The notes under the pieces are model-generated. The model saw only the letters and a list, made by a program, of their open reading frames with translations. It was not told the DNA's origin and ran no database searches. DNA of 64,000 nucleotides, taken from Pedobacter sp. Leaf250. Its GTDB lineage: Bacteria > Bacteroidota > Bacteroidia > Sphingobacteriales > Sphingobacteriaceae. The stretch is taken from positions 62,001-126,000 of the forward strand of contig NZ_CAKLBU010000005.1 of assembly GCF_920984735.1 (NCBI RefSeq), written 5' to 3'. The position numbers and the translations under genes are program-made. Positions 44,943 through 55,047 of this stretch are shown here, piece after piece (the first letter of the stretch is position 1; the number at the start of each line of letters is the position of its first letter).

Positions 44943-46448
44943 TTACAAAAACTTATTAATCGCGTCTAAATAAGCATTAGCAGATGCCTTAACAATATCA
45001 GTGCTGAAACCAAAGCCGACAAAAGATTTTCCATTGTAATCTACTTTCATATTTACCTTGCTCACATCATCACTTCCACCATGCATGGCTTGAATGGTAA
45101 ATTCTTTTAATGCGATATCTTTATCAATTAGGCTCGAAATCGCATTTATGGTAGCATCAACTGGTCCGTTACCTTCTGCCTTAGCCTCTTTTTCCTCGTT
45201 GTTATATTGAAGTTTAATGGTAGCAGTAGGACTAACTAAATCACCACAAACCACTTGAAGTAAATTCAATTTATAGCCATTTAAGTACGATGGAGTTTCG
45301 CCATTACTCATTAAGAAAAGCAAGTCGTCATCTGTAATGTCTTTTTTCTCATCAGCTAAAACCAAGAAACGCTCATAAACATCATCAATATTAATTTTAT
45401 CAATGTCGTAATCTAAACGCTCCAAATGATGTTTTAAAGCATGACGGCCGCTTCGAGCCGTTAAAATAATATCAGCACTGTTTAAACCAACATCTTCAGG
45501 ATTGATGATTTCGTAGTTTTCGCGGTGTTTCAAAAATCCATCTTGATGAATACCAGAGCTATGGGCAAAAGCATTTTTACCTATAATTGCTTTGTTCGGT
45601 TGCACAGGCATGTGCATCATTCTGCTCACCATTCCACTGATTTCGGTAAAATGCTTACTGTTGATTCCCGTATGTAAACCTAAAGCATGTGTTTTCAAAA
45701 TCATCGAAACTTCTTCTAAGGCGGTGTTTCCAGCCCTTTCGCCGATTCCGTTAATGGTACATTCAATTTGACGGGCACCATTTAAAACACCAGCAATACT
45801 GTTTGCGGTTGCAACACCTAAATCGTTATGGCAGTGAACCGAAATAATAGCATGGTCTATATTCTTCACGTTTTCTTTTAAGTAAAGAATTTTTGAGCCG
45901 TATTGGTCGGGCAAACAGTAGCCATTTGTATCAGGAATATTTACTACAGTTGCGCCTGCTGCAATTACTGCTTCAATCATTTGTGCTAAAAAGGCATTAT
46001 CTGCTCTGCCTGCATCTTCAGCATAAAATTCTACATCTTCTATAAATTTTTTGGCATACTTTACCGCTTCAACAGCTCTTTCTAAAATCTTTTCGCGGGT
46101 ACTGTTAAACTTGTATTGAATGTGCATATCAGATGCACCAATACCGGTATGAATTCGTGGGTGTTTCGCATATTGTAAAGATTCAGCAGCAACATCAATA
46201 TCTCCTTTAATCGCCCTTGTTAAGGCACAAATGGTAGGGTTTTTAATTGCTTTTGATAATTCAACAACGCTTTGAAAATCTCCCGGACTCGAAATTGGAA
46301 AACCAGCTTCAATCACATCAACACCAAGTAATTCAAGTGCTTTAGCAATCTCAATTTTCTGGTTAGTATCCAATTGGCAGCCTGGAACCTGCTCTCCATC
46401 GCGTAAAGTGGTGTCGAAAATATAGACTTTATTTGGGTCGTGTATCAT
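44943..46448 (-). CDS. leuA: 2-isopropylmalate synthase
   Basis: 501 residues. It condenses acetyl-CoA with 2-oxoisovalerate, the committed step of leucine synthesis. The N-terminal TIM barrel has [20 protein letters not shown] and the metal site HCHNDLG ([15 protein letters not shown]), plus GIGERAGN. The C-terminal LeuA dimer domain (about 380-501; [19 protein letters not shown]) indicates leucine feedback inhibition. Its ATG overlaps the leuB stop by 4 nt (ATGA), so translation is coupled. Confidence 0.95.
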   Translation of the reverse strand: MIHDPNKVYIFDTTLRDGEQVPGCQLDTNQKIEIAKALELLGVDVIEAGFPISSPGDFQSVVELSKAIKNPTICALTRAIKGDIDVAAESLQYAKHPRIHTGIGASDMHIQYKFNSTREKILERAVEAVKYAKKFIEDVEFYAEDAGRADNAFLAQMIEAVIAAGATVVNIPDTNGYCLPDQYGSKILYLKENVKNIDHAIISVHCHNDLGVATANSIAGVLNGARQIECTINGIGERAGNTALEEVSMILKTHALGLHTGINSKHFTEISGMVSRMMHMPVQPNKAIIGKNAFAHSSGIHQDGFLKHRENYEIINPEDVGLNSADIILTARSGRHALKHHLERLDYDIDKINIDDVYERFLVLADEKKDITDDDLLFLMSNGETPSYLNGYKLNLLQVVCGDLVSPTATIKLQYNNEEKEAKAEGNGPVDATINAISSLIDKDIALKEFTIQAMHGGSDDVSKVNMKVDYNGKSFVGFGFSTDIVKASANAYLDAINKFL

Positions 46449-47545
46449 GATTCTTGTGTTGTAGATGTTTTTTGGGATAAAAATTTTAATACCAATTTGC
46501 CCATTTCGGCTGTGCCTAAAACTTTAAATCGGTTGGTGGTTTGGTCGGCAATATCGTGTGTTCTAAAACCTTCTTTCAAAACTTCATCAATGGTATCAAC
46601 CAGTAATTTAGCTTCCTCTTTTAGTCCGAAACCAATTTCTAACATCAGCGCTGCTGATAGGACAGAAGCGAGAGGATTTGCTAAATCTTTACCTGTAATA
46701 TCGTGTGCTGAACCATGAATAGGCTCAAAGAAGCCTGTGCTTTCGCCAACAGATGCCGAAGCCAGCATACCCATTGAACCTGCAATTTGTGAAGCTTCAT
46801 CAGTTAAGATATCGCCAAATAAATTTGCAGTTAAAACCACATCAAATTTCTTTGGGTTTTTGATTAATTGCATCGCAGCGTTATCAATAAACATGTGTTC
46901 GGTTTCTACATCAGGATATTGTTTGGCAATTTCCTGGACAGTTTCACGCCATAAACGAGAACTTTCTAAAACGTTTGCTTTATCAACAGAACATAACCTT
47001 TTGCTACGTTGTTGAGCTGCCTGATAAGCTTTGTGTGCAATACGCTCTACTTCGTAACGGTGGTAAATCATCAAATCAGAAGCCGTATTTCTATCTTCCG
47101 AACGTGTTTTTTCGCCGAAATAAACATCGCCAGTTAATTCGCGGAAGAACAAGATATCTGTTCCTCTCAATATTTCAGGTTTAATGCTTGATGCCTGAAG
47201 AAGTTCATCAAATAATAGTATCGGGCGGAGGTTTGCAAATAAACCAAGTTCCTTACGGATTTTTAATAAACCTTGCTCAGGTCTAACTTTCAAACTTGGG
47301 TCGTTGTCGTATTTGGCATGGCCGATGGCTCCAAAGAGGATGGCATCGCTTTTTCTTGCTTTCTCTAAAGTTTCGTCTGGCAAAGGTTCGCCTGTAACTT
47401 CAATAGCAGCGTGGCCCATTAAAGCTTCATCAAATACAAATTCATGACCGAAAATTTCTGCAATTTTTTCTAATGCTGCTTTTCCCCAGGTGGTTACTTC
47501 TGGTCCAATACCATCTCCGGGTATTACTAAAATGTTCTTCTTCAT
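46445..47545 (-). CDS. leuB: 3-isopropylmalate dehydrogenase
   Basis: 366 residues. NAD-dependent oxidative decarboxylation of 3-isopropylmalate in leucine synthesis. Recognisable parts: [48 protein letters not shown], and the NAD/Mg site [20 protein letters not shown] and [19 protein letters not shown]. Length is normal. It overlaps leuA by 4 nt; upstream is a 101-nt gap with a palindromic repeat before the ABC ATPase gene. Confidence 0.95.
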   Translation of the reverse strand: MKKNILVIPGDGIGPEVTTWGKAALEKIAEIFGHEFVFDEALMGHAAIEVTGEPLPDETLEKARKSDAILFGAIGHAKYDNDPSLKVRPEQGLLKIRKELGLFANLRPILLFDELLQASSIKPEILRGTDILFFRELTGDVYFGEKTRSEDRNTASDLMIYHRYEVERIAHKAYQAAQQRSKRLCSVDKANVLESSRLWRETVQEIAKQYPDVETEHMFIDNAAMQLIKNPKKFDVVLTANLFGDILTDEASQIAGSMGMLASASVGESTGFFEPIHGSAHDITGKDLANPLASVLSAALMLEIGFGLKEEAKLLVDTIDEVLKEGFRTHDIADQTTNRFKVLGTAEMGKLVLKFLSQKTSTTQES

Positions 47546-47576
47546 TTTCGACTTCTATTGTTTTTCGGCTAATCAT

Positions 47577-47639
47577 TTGCCGCGGAGACTCGGAAATTGG
47601 GAAAAAATTGATTCCGTGTATTCTGTGTTTCCGTGGCAA
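47577..47639. repeat. Inverted repeat TTGCCgcGGA...TCCgtGGCAA
   Basis: ttgccgcggagactcggaaa pairs with tgtgtttccgtggcaa around attgggaaaaaattgattcc. A different family from its neighbours; fills the leuB/ABC-ATPase gap. Confidence 0.65.
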
Positions 47640-47646
47640 TTATGTT

Positions 47647-49116
47647 TTAGCTTAGTATTTCTATATTCAAATTTTCGACGGCTTTTACCTCGCCTTTTTC
47701 TAATAATATTCTTTTTTCGATGCAGGTTGGCAGCTGCGATTCAAAATGGCCAACATAAATTAAAGTCATTCCATTGCTGCACAACTCATCAACCAATTGG
47801 TTAAAATGTTGTGTTTGCTGTTGGTCTAAACCCTGACAAGGTTCATCCAGAATCAATAGTTCAGGATTTTTAATGATTGTTCTGGCTAGTAAAACCAGGC
47901 GCTGTTTCCCTAATGGAAGTGAGATTAACAATTCGTTTTTATTTTCGGTTAATCCAAAATATGCTACCAATTCATCAACCTGCTGGCTTTTGCTGTAAGG
48001 CAATTGTTGAAATAATCCAACAGTATCATAAAAACCAGAAGCAATACTTTGCCAAACAGTTGCCGAAGCATCAAAATACCAATGGAATTCGGGAGAAATT
48101 AAACCGATGTGCTGTTTAATATCCCAAATGCTTTCGCCACTTCCACGTCTGTTGCCAAATAAGTAAAGTTCGTTGGCGTAAGATTGCGGATGGTCGCCAT
48201 TTACCAGACTTAATAAAGTTGATTTTCCAGAACCATTATGTCCTTGCAACAACCATTTTTCGCCTGCTTTAACTTCCCAGTTAATATTTTTTAAAACCTG
48301 TTTTTCACCATAGATGATGTTTACATCAACCATTTTCACAATGTCTTGCGAAGAATAAACTGGCGATTCTTTTAAAAAATCTGGAATTTCCTTTAGATGT
48401 TTTTCAGCAGAAACTGATGTTACAACTCTTGAATCTGAAACGCTGATTTTACCATCTTTTATCTCCGCAAAGCGATTAACTGAATTTGGCAATTCAGTAT
48501 CGTTAGAAATTAAAATCAACTGAACGCCTGATTCAGCAACCTCATCTAATAAAATGTTTAAATTTCTGCGTGAAGCTGCATCTAAACCTGTGTAAGGTTG
48601 ATCGATGATTAACAGTTGTGGTTTTAGCCACAAAGCCTTAACCAATTGCAGTTTTTTGTGTTCTCCGCTTGATAATTCAATCAATTGCGAACTGGCAAAA
48701 GAAGAAAAATTTAAAGCTTCTAAAATATGTTCAACCTGATCTAAATGAAGTCCTTTTTCTTTGCCATAACTCACCAATTCTGCATGAACAGTTAAGGTGT
48801 CCTTGGCTTGTTGACTGGTGTAACGTTGCTGATAATAGAAATTTGCAACACCTTCTAAATTTTTAAATTGATACCAGCTTTCTACAAATAAAACTTCAGC
48901 TGGTAAATCGCTTTCATTACTAAAGTTGATTTTTACTTCGCCAATGGCACTTTGTAAGCCAGCAATTATTTTAGCTAAAGAAGTTTTTCCGCTTCCGCTT
49001 TCACCAAATAAAACATATTGTTCACCAGTATTTATTGTCCAGTTCAAATTCTTTAACACCGATTTTTGTTGGTATTTTAAGGTTAAATCTTGGATACTGA
49101 CGAAACTTTCTCTCAT
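47647..49116 (-). CDS. Tandem ABC ATPase, ModF-like, no membrane domain
   Basis: 489 residues with two complete nucleotide-binding domains and no membrane spans. Domain 1 has Walker A GESGSGKTS, signature ELSSGEHKKLQ and Walker B LLIIDQPYTGLDA, where Gln replaces the usual Glu neighbour pattern. Domain 2 has GHNGSGKST, a degenerate signature SLPLGKQRLV and LLILDEPCQGLDQ. This is the layout of ModF/PhrA-type cytosolic ABC proteins, whose role is unclear (molybdate- or photorepair-linked in E. coli by genetics). It sits between leuB and leuD within the leucine operon, which is unexpected; no permease gene is adjacent. Confidence 0.75.
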   Translation of the reverse strand: MRESFVSIQDLTLKYQQKSVLKNLNWTINTGEQYVLFGESGSGKTSLAKIIAGLQSAIGEVKINFSNESDLPAEVLFVESWYQFKNLEGVANFYYQQRYTSQQAKDTLTVHAELVSYGKEKGLHLDQVEHILEALNFSSFASSQLIELSSGEHKKLQLVKALWLKPQLLIIDQPYTGLDAASRRNLNILLDEVAESGVQLILISNDTELPNSVNRFAEIKDGKISVSDSRVVTSVSAEKHLKEIPDFLKESPVYSSQDIVKMVDVNIIYGEKQVLKNINWEVKAGEKWLLQGHNGSGKSTLLSLVNGDHPQSYANELYLFGNRRGSGESIWDIKQHIGLISPEFHWYFDASATVWQSIASGFYDTVGLFQQLPYSKSQQVDELVAYFGLTENKNELLISLPLGKQRLVLLARTIIKNPELLILDEPCQGLDQQQTQHFNQLVDELCSNGMTLIYVGHFESQLPTCIEKRILLEKGEVKAVENLNIEILS

Positions 49117-49173
49117 GCTTTTATTTTTCCCTTCGGGATGATTACATTGATTTTAATGATTTTTATTGGCGGT

Positions 49174-49234
49174 CGTCATTGCGAGGTACGAAGCAATCTA
49201 TAGCTTTAAGATTGCTTCGTACCTCGCAATGACG
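49174..49234. repeat. Palindromic repeat, CGTCATTGCGAGG family
   Basis: cgtcattgcgaggtacgaag and cttcgtacctcgcaatgacg are perfect inverses around caatctatagctttaagattg. It lies between the ABC ATPase gene and leuD. Confidence 0.92.
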
Positions 49235-49240
49235 AGTGTG

Positions 49241-49822
49241 CTACCTTTTCTCAAATTCCTCAATCAAACCTTTCTGGGCAAGGATGAAATCGATATCATC
49301 ATAACCATTAATTAAGCATGATTTCTTATATGCATTAATCTCGAAAGATTCCTGAGCGCCTGTTTCAATAATAGTTACCGTTTGGTTTTCTAAATCAACT
49401 TCTAAAGGAGATTTAGCATTGTTTTCTACTGCTTTAAAAATTTGAGCCAGGAAATCTTCACTCACTTGGATTGGTAATAATCCATTGTTTAAGGCATTAC
49501 CTTTAAAAATGTCGGCGAAGAAACTACTGATTACGGCATCAAAACCTGCATCCTGAATAGCCCAGGCTGCATGCTCACGACTACTGCCGCAACCAAAGTT
49601 TTTGCCAGCGACTAAAACCTGACCGCTGTACGTTGGATTGTTCAAAACGAAATCAGCTTTAGGTTGATTATCATTTTCGTATCGCCAATCGCGGAATAAG
49701 TTTTCACCAAAACCCTCACGAGTTGTCGCTTTTAAAAACCTAGCAGGAATAATCTGGTCGGTATCTATGTTTTCTATATTTAAAGGCACTACTGCCGATG
49801 TTAATTTTGTGAATTTTTTCAT
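49241..49822 (-). CDS. leuD: 3-isopropylmalate dehydratase small subunit
   Basis: 193 residues, the swivel-domain subunit that with LeuC isomerises 2- to 3-isopropylmalate. Motifs: [34 protein letters not shown] and [19 protein letters not shown], all at their usual places; length is normal. Unusually, leuD and leuC are not adjacent: a methyltransferase gene and a palindromic repeat separate them. Confidence 0.95.
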   Translation of the reverse strand: MKKFTKLTSAVVPLNIENIDTDQIIPARFLKATTREGFGENLFRDWRYENDNQPKADFVLNNPTYSGQVLVAGKNFGCGSSREHAAWAIQDAGFDAVISSFFADIFKGNALNNGLLPIQVSEDFLAQIFKAVENNAKSPLEVDLENQTVTIIETGAQESFEINAYKKSCLINGYDDIDFILAQKGLIEEFEKR

Positions 49823-49887
49823 TGTGTCGTTTTTTTGTTCTTTGGTTTGTTGGTTGTTTAGACTTACAACGTATAACCTAAAACTTA

Positions 49888-50646
49888 TTACTCTTTTTTC
49901 GCTTTCACTCGCAATCTTCTATAATCTGCTACCCATTCTCCGTTGATGAAGTAATTGGGTTTCAGTATTTCTACAGCTAAATTTTTAATAGATTCAGCTT
50001 GTTCTTCTGTTAAGTTTTTAAATGCATGTTGTGCAAATTGATTAATCCAAACATACATTCCTTCCTCGCCAATCAGTTTGGTTGGTCTGTCGAATAACCA
50101 AATTTGTTCTACTTCAAAACCTTTCGATTCTAAAAGCGTAGCGTAAGCACTAATTGATGGAAAGAACCAAAAATTAGTCAGCACTTTATCTGCAAAGCCT
50201 AATTGTTCAGCGGCAGATTTTATCACATCGGTTATGCTTTTAACATTGCCTTTGCCGCCAAACTCCGCAACCAATCTTCCGCCAGTTTTAAGGCTTTTAA
50301 ATAATGCCTGAGCCAAAGCATTTTGGTTTTCAATCCAATGGAAAGTCGCATTACTGAAAATTGCATCAAACTTTTCATAGTAAGGAAGTTGCGTTCCATC
50401 CACCACTTCGAAGTTTAAATTTGGGTAAGCCACTTTTGCATTGGCAATCATATCTGCCGATGCATCAGTGCCTAAAACAACTGCACCACTTTCGGCAATT
50501 TGCGCAGCCAGCTGACCAGTGCCGCAACCCACATCTAAAATGTGTTCGTCGGCTTTGGGCGCTAACCATTGCAAAACATCCGCTCCGTAATCAGATACGA
50601 AGTGGTGTTGCTTGTCGTATAATGTTGCATCCCAAACTATTTCTGG
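49888..50646 (-). CDS. Trans-aconitate-methyltransferase-like SAM enzyme
   Basis: I choose the ATG at 50646 (252 residues, [19 protein letters not shown]); the frame extends 16 codons upstream without likeness to the family. SAM motif I is [16 protein letters not shown] (37-52), with acidic [11 protein letters not shown], and motif IV is [15 protein letters not shown]. The FSNATFHWI segment and the layout match the Tam family, which methylates trans-aconitate. It lies between leuD (66 nt) and leuC (170 nt), the two subunits of an aconitase-family isomerase. A substrate derived from the leucine pathway is therefore an attractive inference. Confidence 0.75.
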   Translation of the reverse strand, partial: PEIVWDATLYDKQHHFVSDYGADVLQWLAPKADEHILDVGCGTGQLAAQIAESGAVVLGTDASADMIANAKVAYPNLNFEVVDGTQLPYYEKFDAIFSNATFHWIENQNALAQALFKSLKTGGRLVAEFGGKGNVKSITDVIKSAAEQLGFADKVLTNFWFFPSISAYATLLESKGFEVEQIWLFDRPTKLIGEEGMYVWINQFAQHAFKNLTEEQAESIKNLAVEILKPNYFINGEWVADYRRLRVKAKKE

Positions 50647-50714
50647 CATTTTTATTTGTTTTAATTTTTTACCATCTAAGATACCTAAGGTCATCTAAGA
50701 TTTTTTTGCGTTAT

Positions 50715-50778
50715 CGTCATTGCGAGGTACGAAGCAATATATTTTATAAGTGAGATTGCTTCGTGCCTCGCAATGATG
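50715..50778. repeat. Palindromic repeat, CGTCATTGCGAGG family
   Basis: cgtcattgcgaggtacgaag and cttcgtgcctcgcaatgatg are inverted with two mismatches. It is placed between leuC and the methyltransferase gene. The leuC stop region upstream (tttaatctttgttcctttat, 50800-50820) carries half of the palindrome found at 55696. Confidence 0.88.
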
Positions 50779-50815
50779 AGTGGTAAAGGTCAAGAAGTCT
50801 TTAATCTTTGTTCCT

Positions 50816-52228
50816 TTATCTTTGTTCTTGCAAAAGCATTTCCCTCACATCCGTAATCACACCTGTAACAGCCGCCGCTGCCGCTGTTAACGGACTAGCC
50901 AATAAAGTTCTTGCATTTTGTCCTTGTCTACCTTCAAAATTTCTGTTCGATGTAGAAACACAGTATTTTCCTGCTGGGATTTTATCTTCATTCATTCCCA
51001 AACAAGCACTGCAACCCGGCTCACGTAATTGGAAACCAGCTGCTTCGAAAATTTTATCCAAACCTTCGTTTTTAGCTTGTTGCTCCACTTGTTTCGAACC
51101 CGGAACAATCCAGACCGTAACGTTATCCGCTTTGCGTTTATCCTTTACAAAATCAGCCACTTCACGTAAATCTTCAATACGAGAGTTGGTACAGCTTCCA
51201 ATGAAAACATAATCAACCGGTTTGCCGATTAATGATGCATCATCATCAAAACCCATATAATCCAACGCCTTTTGATAAGAAAGTTTCTCTTTCTCAGGTT
51301 GTGCACTAGTTGCAGGGATATTTTCCTGGATACCCATTCCCATTCCCGGGTTGGTTCCGTAAGTAATCATTGGTGCAATATCTGCCGCATCGAAAGTTAA
51401 AACGCTATCAAATGTGGCATCAGCATCGCTGTATAATGTTTTCCAATAAGCTAAAGATTTATCCCACTCTTCACCTGCTGGCGCAAACTCTCTACCTTTA
51501 ATGTAATCGAAAGTGATTTGGTCTGGAGCAATTAAGCCGCCTCTTGCACCCATTTCGATACTCATGTTACAGATAGTCATTCGAGCTTCCATGCTTAAAC
51601 TCTCAATTGCCGAACCTGCGTATTCAATGAAATATCCTGTGCCACCAGCTGCAGAAATCTGAGCGATGATGTAAAGAATAATGTCTTTCGCACCAACACC
51701 TTTGCCAAGTTCGCCGTTAACTTCAATTTTCATGGTTTTAGGCTTCGATTGCAATAAACATTGTGTTGCGAAAACCTGCTCTACCTGCGATGTTCCGATA
51801 CCAAAAGCAATTGCACCAAAAGCACCATGCGTAGAAGTATGACTATCGCCACAAACCATCGTTTTTCCTGGTAAGGTAATACCCAATTCAGGGCCGATTA
51901 CGTGAACAATCCCCTGAAAAGGATGACCTAAGCCATAAAGCTCAATTCCAAATTCAGCACAATTTTTAGTCAGCATATCCACTTGGTAGCGAGAAAGCTC
52001 TTCTTTAATTGGCAATAACTGGTTTAAAGTTGGTACGTTATGGTCGGCCGTAGCCACTGTTTGCTGCGGACGAAAAACAGGCAAACCTCTTTTGCGCAAA
52101 CCATCAAAAGCCTGCGGAGAAGTAACCTCATGTATTAAGTGTGTATCAATGTATAAAATATCAGGAAACCCTTCTTCACTTTTTACAACGTGTGCATCCC
52201 AAATTTTTTCTACTAATGTTTTTGACAT
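50816..52228 (-). CDS. leuC: 3-isopropylmalate dehydratase large subunit
   Basis: 470 residues, aconitase family, carries the [4Fe-4S] cluster. Ligand cysteines are in [10 protein letters not shown] and in [32 protein letters not shown] and NRNFEGRQG are substrate-site motifs. It forms the isomerase with LeuD. The last codons and the stop run into a repeat-like word (aagaacaaagataaaggaac). Confidence 0.95.
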   Translation of the reverse strand: MSKTLVEKIWDAHVVKSEEGFPDILYIDTHLIHEVTSPQAFDGLRKRGLPVFRPQQTVATADHNVPTLNQLLPIKEELSRYQVDMLTKNCAEFGIELYGLGHPFQGIVHVIGPELGITLPGKTMVCGDSHTSTHGAFGAIAFGIGTSQVEQVFATQCLLQSKPKTMKIEVNGELGKGVGAKDIILYIIAQISAAGGTGYFIEYAGSAIESLSMEARMTICNMSIEMGARGGLIAPDQITFDYIKGREFAPAGEEWDKSLAYWKTLYSDADATFDSVLTFDAADIAPMITYGTNPGMGMGIQENIPATSAQPEKEKLSYQKALDYMGFDDDASLIGKPVDYVFIGSCTNSRIEDLREVADFVKDKRKADNVTVWIVPGSKQVEQQAKNEGLDKIFEAAGFQLREPGCSACLGMNEDKIPAGKYCVSTSNRNFEGRQGQNARTLLASPLTAAAAAVTGVITDVREMLLQEQR

Positions 52229-52248
52229 TTTGTTTTGTATTTAATGTT

Positions 52249-52315
52249 GTCAGTCTGAGTTTGTCGAAGACCTTTTAACGAATAAAAAGAATTCCTTCGA
52301 CAAGCTCAGGATGAC
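52249..52315. repeat. Palindromic repeat GTCAGTCTGAG.TTGTCGAAG / CTTCGACAAGCTCAGGATGAC
   Basis: gtcagtctgagtttgtcgaa pairs with ttcgacaagctcaggatgac around gaccttttaacgaataaaaa. Same family as the fragment inside ispG and those at 44498 and 44665. Lies between ilvC and leuC. Confidence 0.88.
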
Positions 52316-52327
52316 ATTCTTTTTATT

Positions 52328-53809
52328 CTATGCAGTTTTAATCGCCTTCATAGCCGTCATCGCTTTGCGTAAAGTAGCACCAATTTGTTCTACTTCGTGC
52401 GAGCGGATAGCCTCGTTAACATCAATTAATTTTCTGTTATCAACACCACCATCTTTGCCTTCGTTAAAGTTTTTACCAACTAAATCAGTATCCACTTTTT
52501 TCATGAAATCAGCCAATAGAGGTTTACAAGCTTGGTCGAATAAATAACAACCATACTCAGCTGTATCAGAAATTACACGGTTCATTTCGAATAATTTCTT
52601 ACGGGCAATGGTGTTTGCAATAAGTGGTGTTTCGTGTAACGATTCATAGTAAGCAGATTCTGGTTTAATACCCGCCTGAACCATCGTTTCAAAAGCCAAT
52701 TCAACACCTGCACGTACGAAAGCAACCATCAATAAATAGTTGTCGAAATATTCTTGCTCGCCGATTTTAACATCGCCAGCTGGCGTTTTTTCGAAAGCGG
52801 TTTCGCCAGTTTCAGCTCTCCAAGCCAAAAGGTTTTTATCGCCATTTGCCCAATCTTCCATCATGATGCGACTAAATTCGCCACTCATAATATCGTCCTG
52901 GTGTTTTTGGAATAACGGACGCATAATATCTTTCAATTCTTCCGAAATTTCGAAAGCCTTAATTTTAGCAACATTGCTCAGTCGATCAACCATTGCCGTA
53001 ATACCACCTTGCTTTAACGCTTCGGTAATTACCTCAACACCATATTGAACAAGTTTCGAAGCGTAACCCGCATCGATTCCTTTCTCTACCATTTTATCGA
53101 AAGATAGGATAGAACCCGTTTGCAATAAACCACAAAGAATGGTTTGCTCGCCCATTAAATCAGATTTAACCTCAGCAACGAAAGAAGATTTTAAAACACC
53201 AGCTCTGTGACCGCCCGTACCAACAGCATAAGCTTTTGCCTGCGCTAGTCCTTTACCTTGAGGGTCGTTTTCTGGGTGTACAGCAATTAAAGTCGGTACA
53301 CCAAAGCCACGAACATATTCTGCTCTAACTTCACTACCTGGGCATTTAGGCGCAACCATAATTACCGTTAAATCTTTACGGATTTGCATACCTTCCTCCA
53401 CAATATTAAAACCGTGAGAATACAATAAAGTAGCGCCATCTTTCATTAAAGGCATAATCGCATTCACAACCGCAGTGTGTTGTTTATCAGGCGTAAGGTT
53501 AATTACCACATCAGCAGTTGGAATTAATTCTTCGTAAGTACCAACCTTGAAATTGTTTTCCGTTGCATTTTTCCACGAATCTCTTTTGCCCTCAATAGCC
53601 TCTTTGCGCAACGTGTAGCTTACATCTAAACCACTATCTCTTAAATTTAAACCCTGGTTTAAGCCTTGAGCGCCGCAACCCACAATTACTAGTTTTTTGC
53701 CTTTCAAAGCGCTAACGCCATCTAAAAATTCGTTGCTTTCCATGAAATCGCAAACACCCAATTGGTTTAATTTTTCTCTAAGAGGTAATGTGTTAAAATA
53801 ATTTGACAT
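52328..53809 (-). CDS. ilvC: Ketol-acid reductoisomerase, class II (long form)
   Basis: 493 residues. It isomerises and reduces acetolactate and acetohydroxybutyrate to dihydroxy acids (valine/isoleucine, and thus leucine). NADPH site: [20 protein letters not shown], with YTLRKEAI after it; [13 protein letters not shown] and [20 protein letters not shown] follow. The length and doubled C-terminal helical domain put it in class II, as in E. coli and plants. Confidence 0.95.
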   Translation of the reverse strand: MSNYFNTLPLREKLNQLGVCDFMESNEFLDGVSALKGKKLVIVGCGAQGLNQGLNLRDSGLDVSYTLRKEAIEGKRDSWKNATENNFKVGTYEELIPTADVVINLTPDKQHTAVVNAIMPLMKDGATLLYSHGFNIVEEGMQIRKDLTVIMVAPKCPGSEVRAEYVRGFGVPTLIAVHPENDPQGKGLAQAKAYAVGTGGHRAGVLKSSFVAEVKSDLMGEQTILCGLLQTGSILSFDKMVEKGIDAGYASKLVQYGVEVITEALKQGGITAMVDRLSNVAKIKAFEISEELKDIMRPLFQKHQDDIMSGEFSRIMMEDWANGDKNLLAWRAETGETAFEKTPAGDVKIGEQEYFDNYLLMVAFVRAGVELAFETMVQAGIKPESAYYESLHETPLIANTIARKKLFEMNRVISDTAEYGCYLFDQACKPLLADFMKKVDTDLVGKNFNEGKDGGVDNRKLIDVNEAIRSHEVEQIGATLRKAMTAMKAIKTA

Positions 53810-53855
53810 CGTTTTTGTTATTTATTTTATGGTTCTATTTTCTTGTTTTTTATTC

Positions 53856-54030
53856 TTTTTGAAAAGCGATTTCTGTGCTCTTCGGTTATTTTAGTCCCGC
53901 TTTACGTTGCAATATTTTTGCATTCAGTCAGTTTGCTCCATTTCCGTCATTGCGAGGAGGAACGACGTGGCAATCTTTTTCGTAAAACCTTCAAAAAGTA
54001 TTTCCACTTCAATCGGGTTTATTTTACCCA
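53856..54030. repeat. Composite repeat: CTTCGG/GCCCCGCT-type element carrying a CGTCATTGCGAGG half-site
   Basis: ttttgaaaagcgatttctgt, ctcttcggttattttagtcc and cgctttacgttgcaat open the element; aaaaagtatttccacttcaa closes it near 54020. Between them sits cgtcattgcgaggaggaacg (53945 on), one arm of the other palindrome family. The copy near 44430-44550 is interrupted at the same place by a different repeat. Confidence 0.6.
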
Positions 54031-54044
54031 GGTTCGTGTTTTCA

Positions 54045-54081
54045 CCCTAAACCCTAAACCCTAAACCCTAAACCCTAAACC
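54045..54081. repeat. Five tandem CCCTAAA heptamers
   Basis: Five perfect copies (54045-54079) plus two bases. The sequence equals the plant telomere heptamer by coincidence; in this phylum similar AACCCTAAA words occur in intergenic repeats. The fourth copy provides the TAG stop of the DinB-like gene. Confidence 0.9.
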
Positions 54082-54547
54082 TTTCTACACCTTTTTTCAG
54101 TGCCCATGCATATCCATAATGCACATTATCATGGCCTACGGTTGTAATCAAAACCTCCTCAACACTTTTCATTTCCACGCCATAAGTCGAAGTAGAAAAA
54201 GGAGTGATGTTTGAAAATATGCCATTAGCGTAATCTTCTTTTATTTTTTCAATGCTTTCAAGTGCCAAAGTTTTTAATTCTAAAACTTCCTCCGCTGTTA
54301 CAGTATAGGTCGGGCGAGTATCTTTTCTATAAAATTCATTAAACTTAACAGAACTTGCATCGGCTAAAATTCCTGTGCGTACATAACAAAGCGTTTGCGT
54401 ACTCACCACAATATGTCCGAAATTCCAGATGATATTATTGCTGTAACCTTCAGGGATTTTATTTAACTGCTCAATAGTTAAGCTATCAACTAACTGAATA
54501 AATGCCTTGCGTGAGTTAATTATAAATTCAAATACTTCGTTCATCAT
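54068..54547 (-). CDS. DinB-like protein
   Basis: From ATG 54547 (159 residues, MMNEVFEFIINSRKAF). A four-helix DinB/YfiT-type bundle: the metal-binding histidines are probably those in WNFGHIVVSTQT, GHDNVHYGYAWAL and near the middle. Such proteins are putative metal-dependent thiol transferases, mostly uncharacterised. It starts 4 nt after the VOC gene stop, so the two are coupled. Its final residues (RFRV) and stop are encoded by the CCCTAAA tandem repeat, suggesting the original C-terminus was replaced. Confidence 0.75.
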   Translation of the reverse strand: MMNEVFEFIINSRKAFIQLVDSLTIEQLNKIPEGYSNNIIWNFGHIVVSTQTLCYVRTGILADASSVKFNEFYRKDTRPTYTVTAEEVLELKTLALESIEKIKEDYANGIFSNITPFSTSTYGVEMKSVEEVLITTVGHDNVHYGYAWALKKGVERFRV

Positions 54548-54551
54548 ATTT

Positions 54552-54935
54552 TTATGCTTCAATCTCTGACGCATCTAATGGTTGATTAAAATTTATCTTA
54601 TTAAAAAATGGGTCGTTTACCGTAACTGCCCAACTTCCGTAAAAAGTTCTTTCCAAACCTGGTCTGTTATATTTATATTTCTTGTCAATAATCTGCTTAT
54701 GAAATTCTTTCAAGCCTGTGCAATCGATATGAATATGAGCACTCGGAGCACAATCGCCATGATGCTCGCTTAAATGCAATTCAATTCCATCCAATGAAAT
54801 TTGCATATAAGTTGGTGTATTATCTTCAAAACGATGCTCCCAATCTATGGTAAAGCCTAACCAATCCACGTAAAATTCGACTGCTTTCTCATAATCGAAC
54901 ATTCTTAAAATTGGCTTAACGCCATTACATTTCAT
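54552..54935 (-). CDS. Glyoxalase/bleomycin-resistance (VOC) family protein
   Basis: From ATG 54935 (127 residues, MKCNGVKPILRMFDYEKAVE). The upstream in-frame codons come from a palindromic repeat and are rejected. VOC fold pattern: DYEKAVEFYVDWLGFTIDWE, YMQISLDGIELHLSEHHGD, AHIHIDCTGLKEFH and YGSWAVTVNDPFFNKINF. It resembles bleomycin-binding-type members rather than glyoxalase I. Within the ilv operon, between ilvN and ilvC, and coupled to a DinB-like gene; no evident link to amino-acid synthesis. Confidence 0.75.
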   Translation of the reverse strand: MKCNGVKPILRMFDYEKAVEFYVDWLGFTIDWEHRFEDNTPTYMQISLDGIELHLSEHHGDCAPSAHIHIDCTGLKEFHKQIIDKKYKYNRPGLERTFYGSWAVTVNDPFFNKINFNQPLDASEIEA

Positions 54936-54949
54936 ATTTTTTTGATTTT

Positions 54950-55036
54950 CGTCATTGCGAGGCTTGATTTGTGCGAGCCGAAGCAATCTGTCTGATTTCT
55001 AAATAGATTGCTTCGTCGTTCCTCCTCGCAATGACG
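54950..55036. repeat. Palindromic repeat, CGTCATTGCGAGG family (long form)
   Basis: Arms cgtcattgcgaggcttgatt / cgttcctcctcgcaatgacg with inner gaagcaatct / agattgcttcg pairing. It separates ilvN from the VOC gene. Confidence 0.88.
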
Positions 55037-55047
55037 GATTATTTTAT

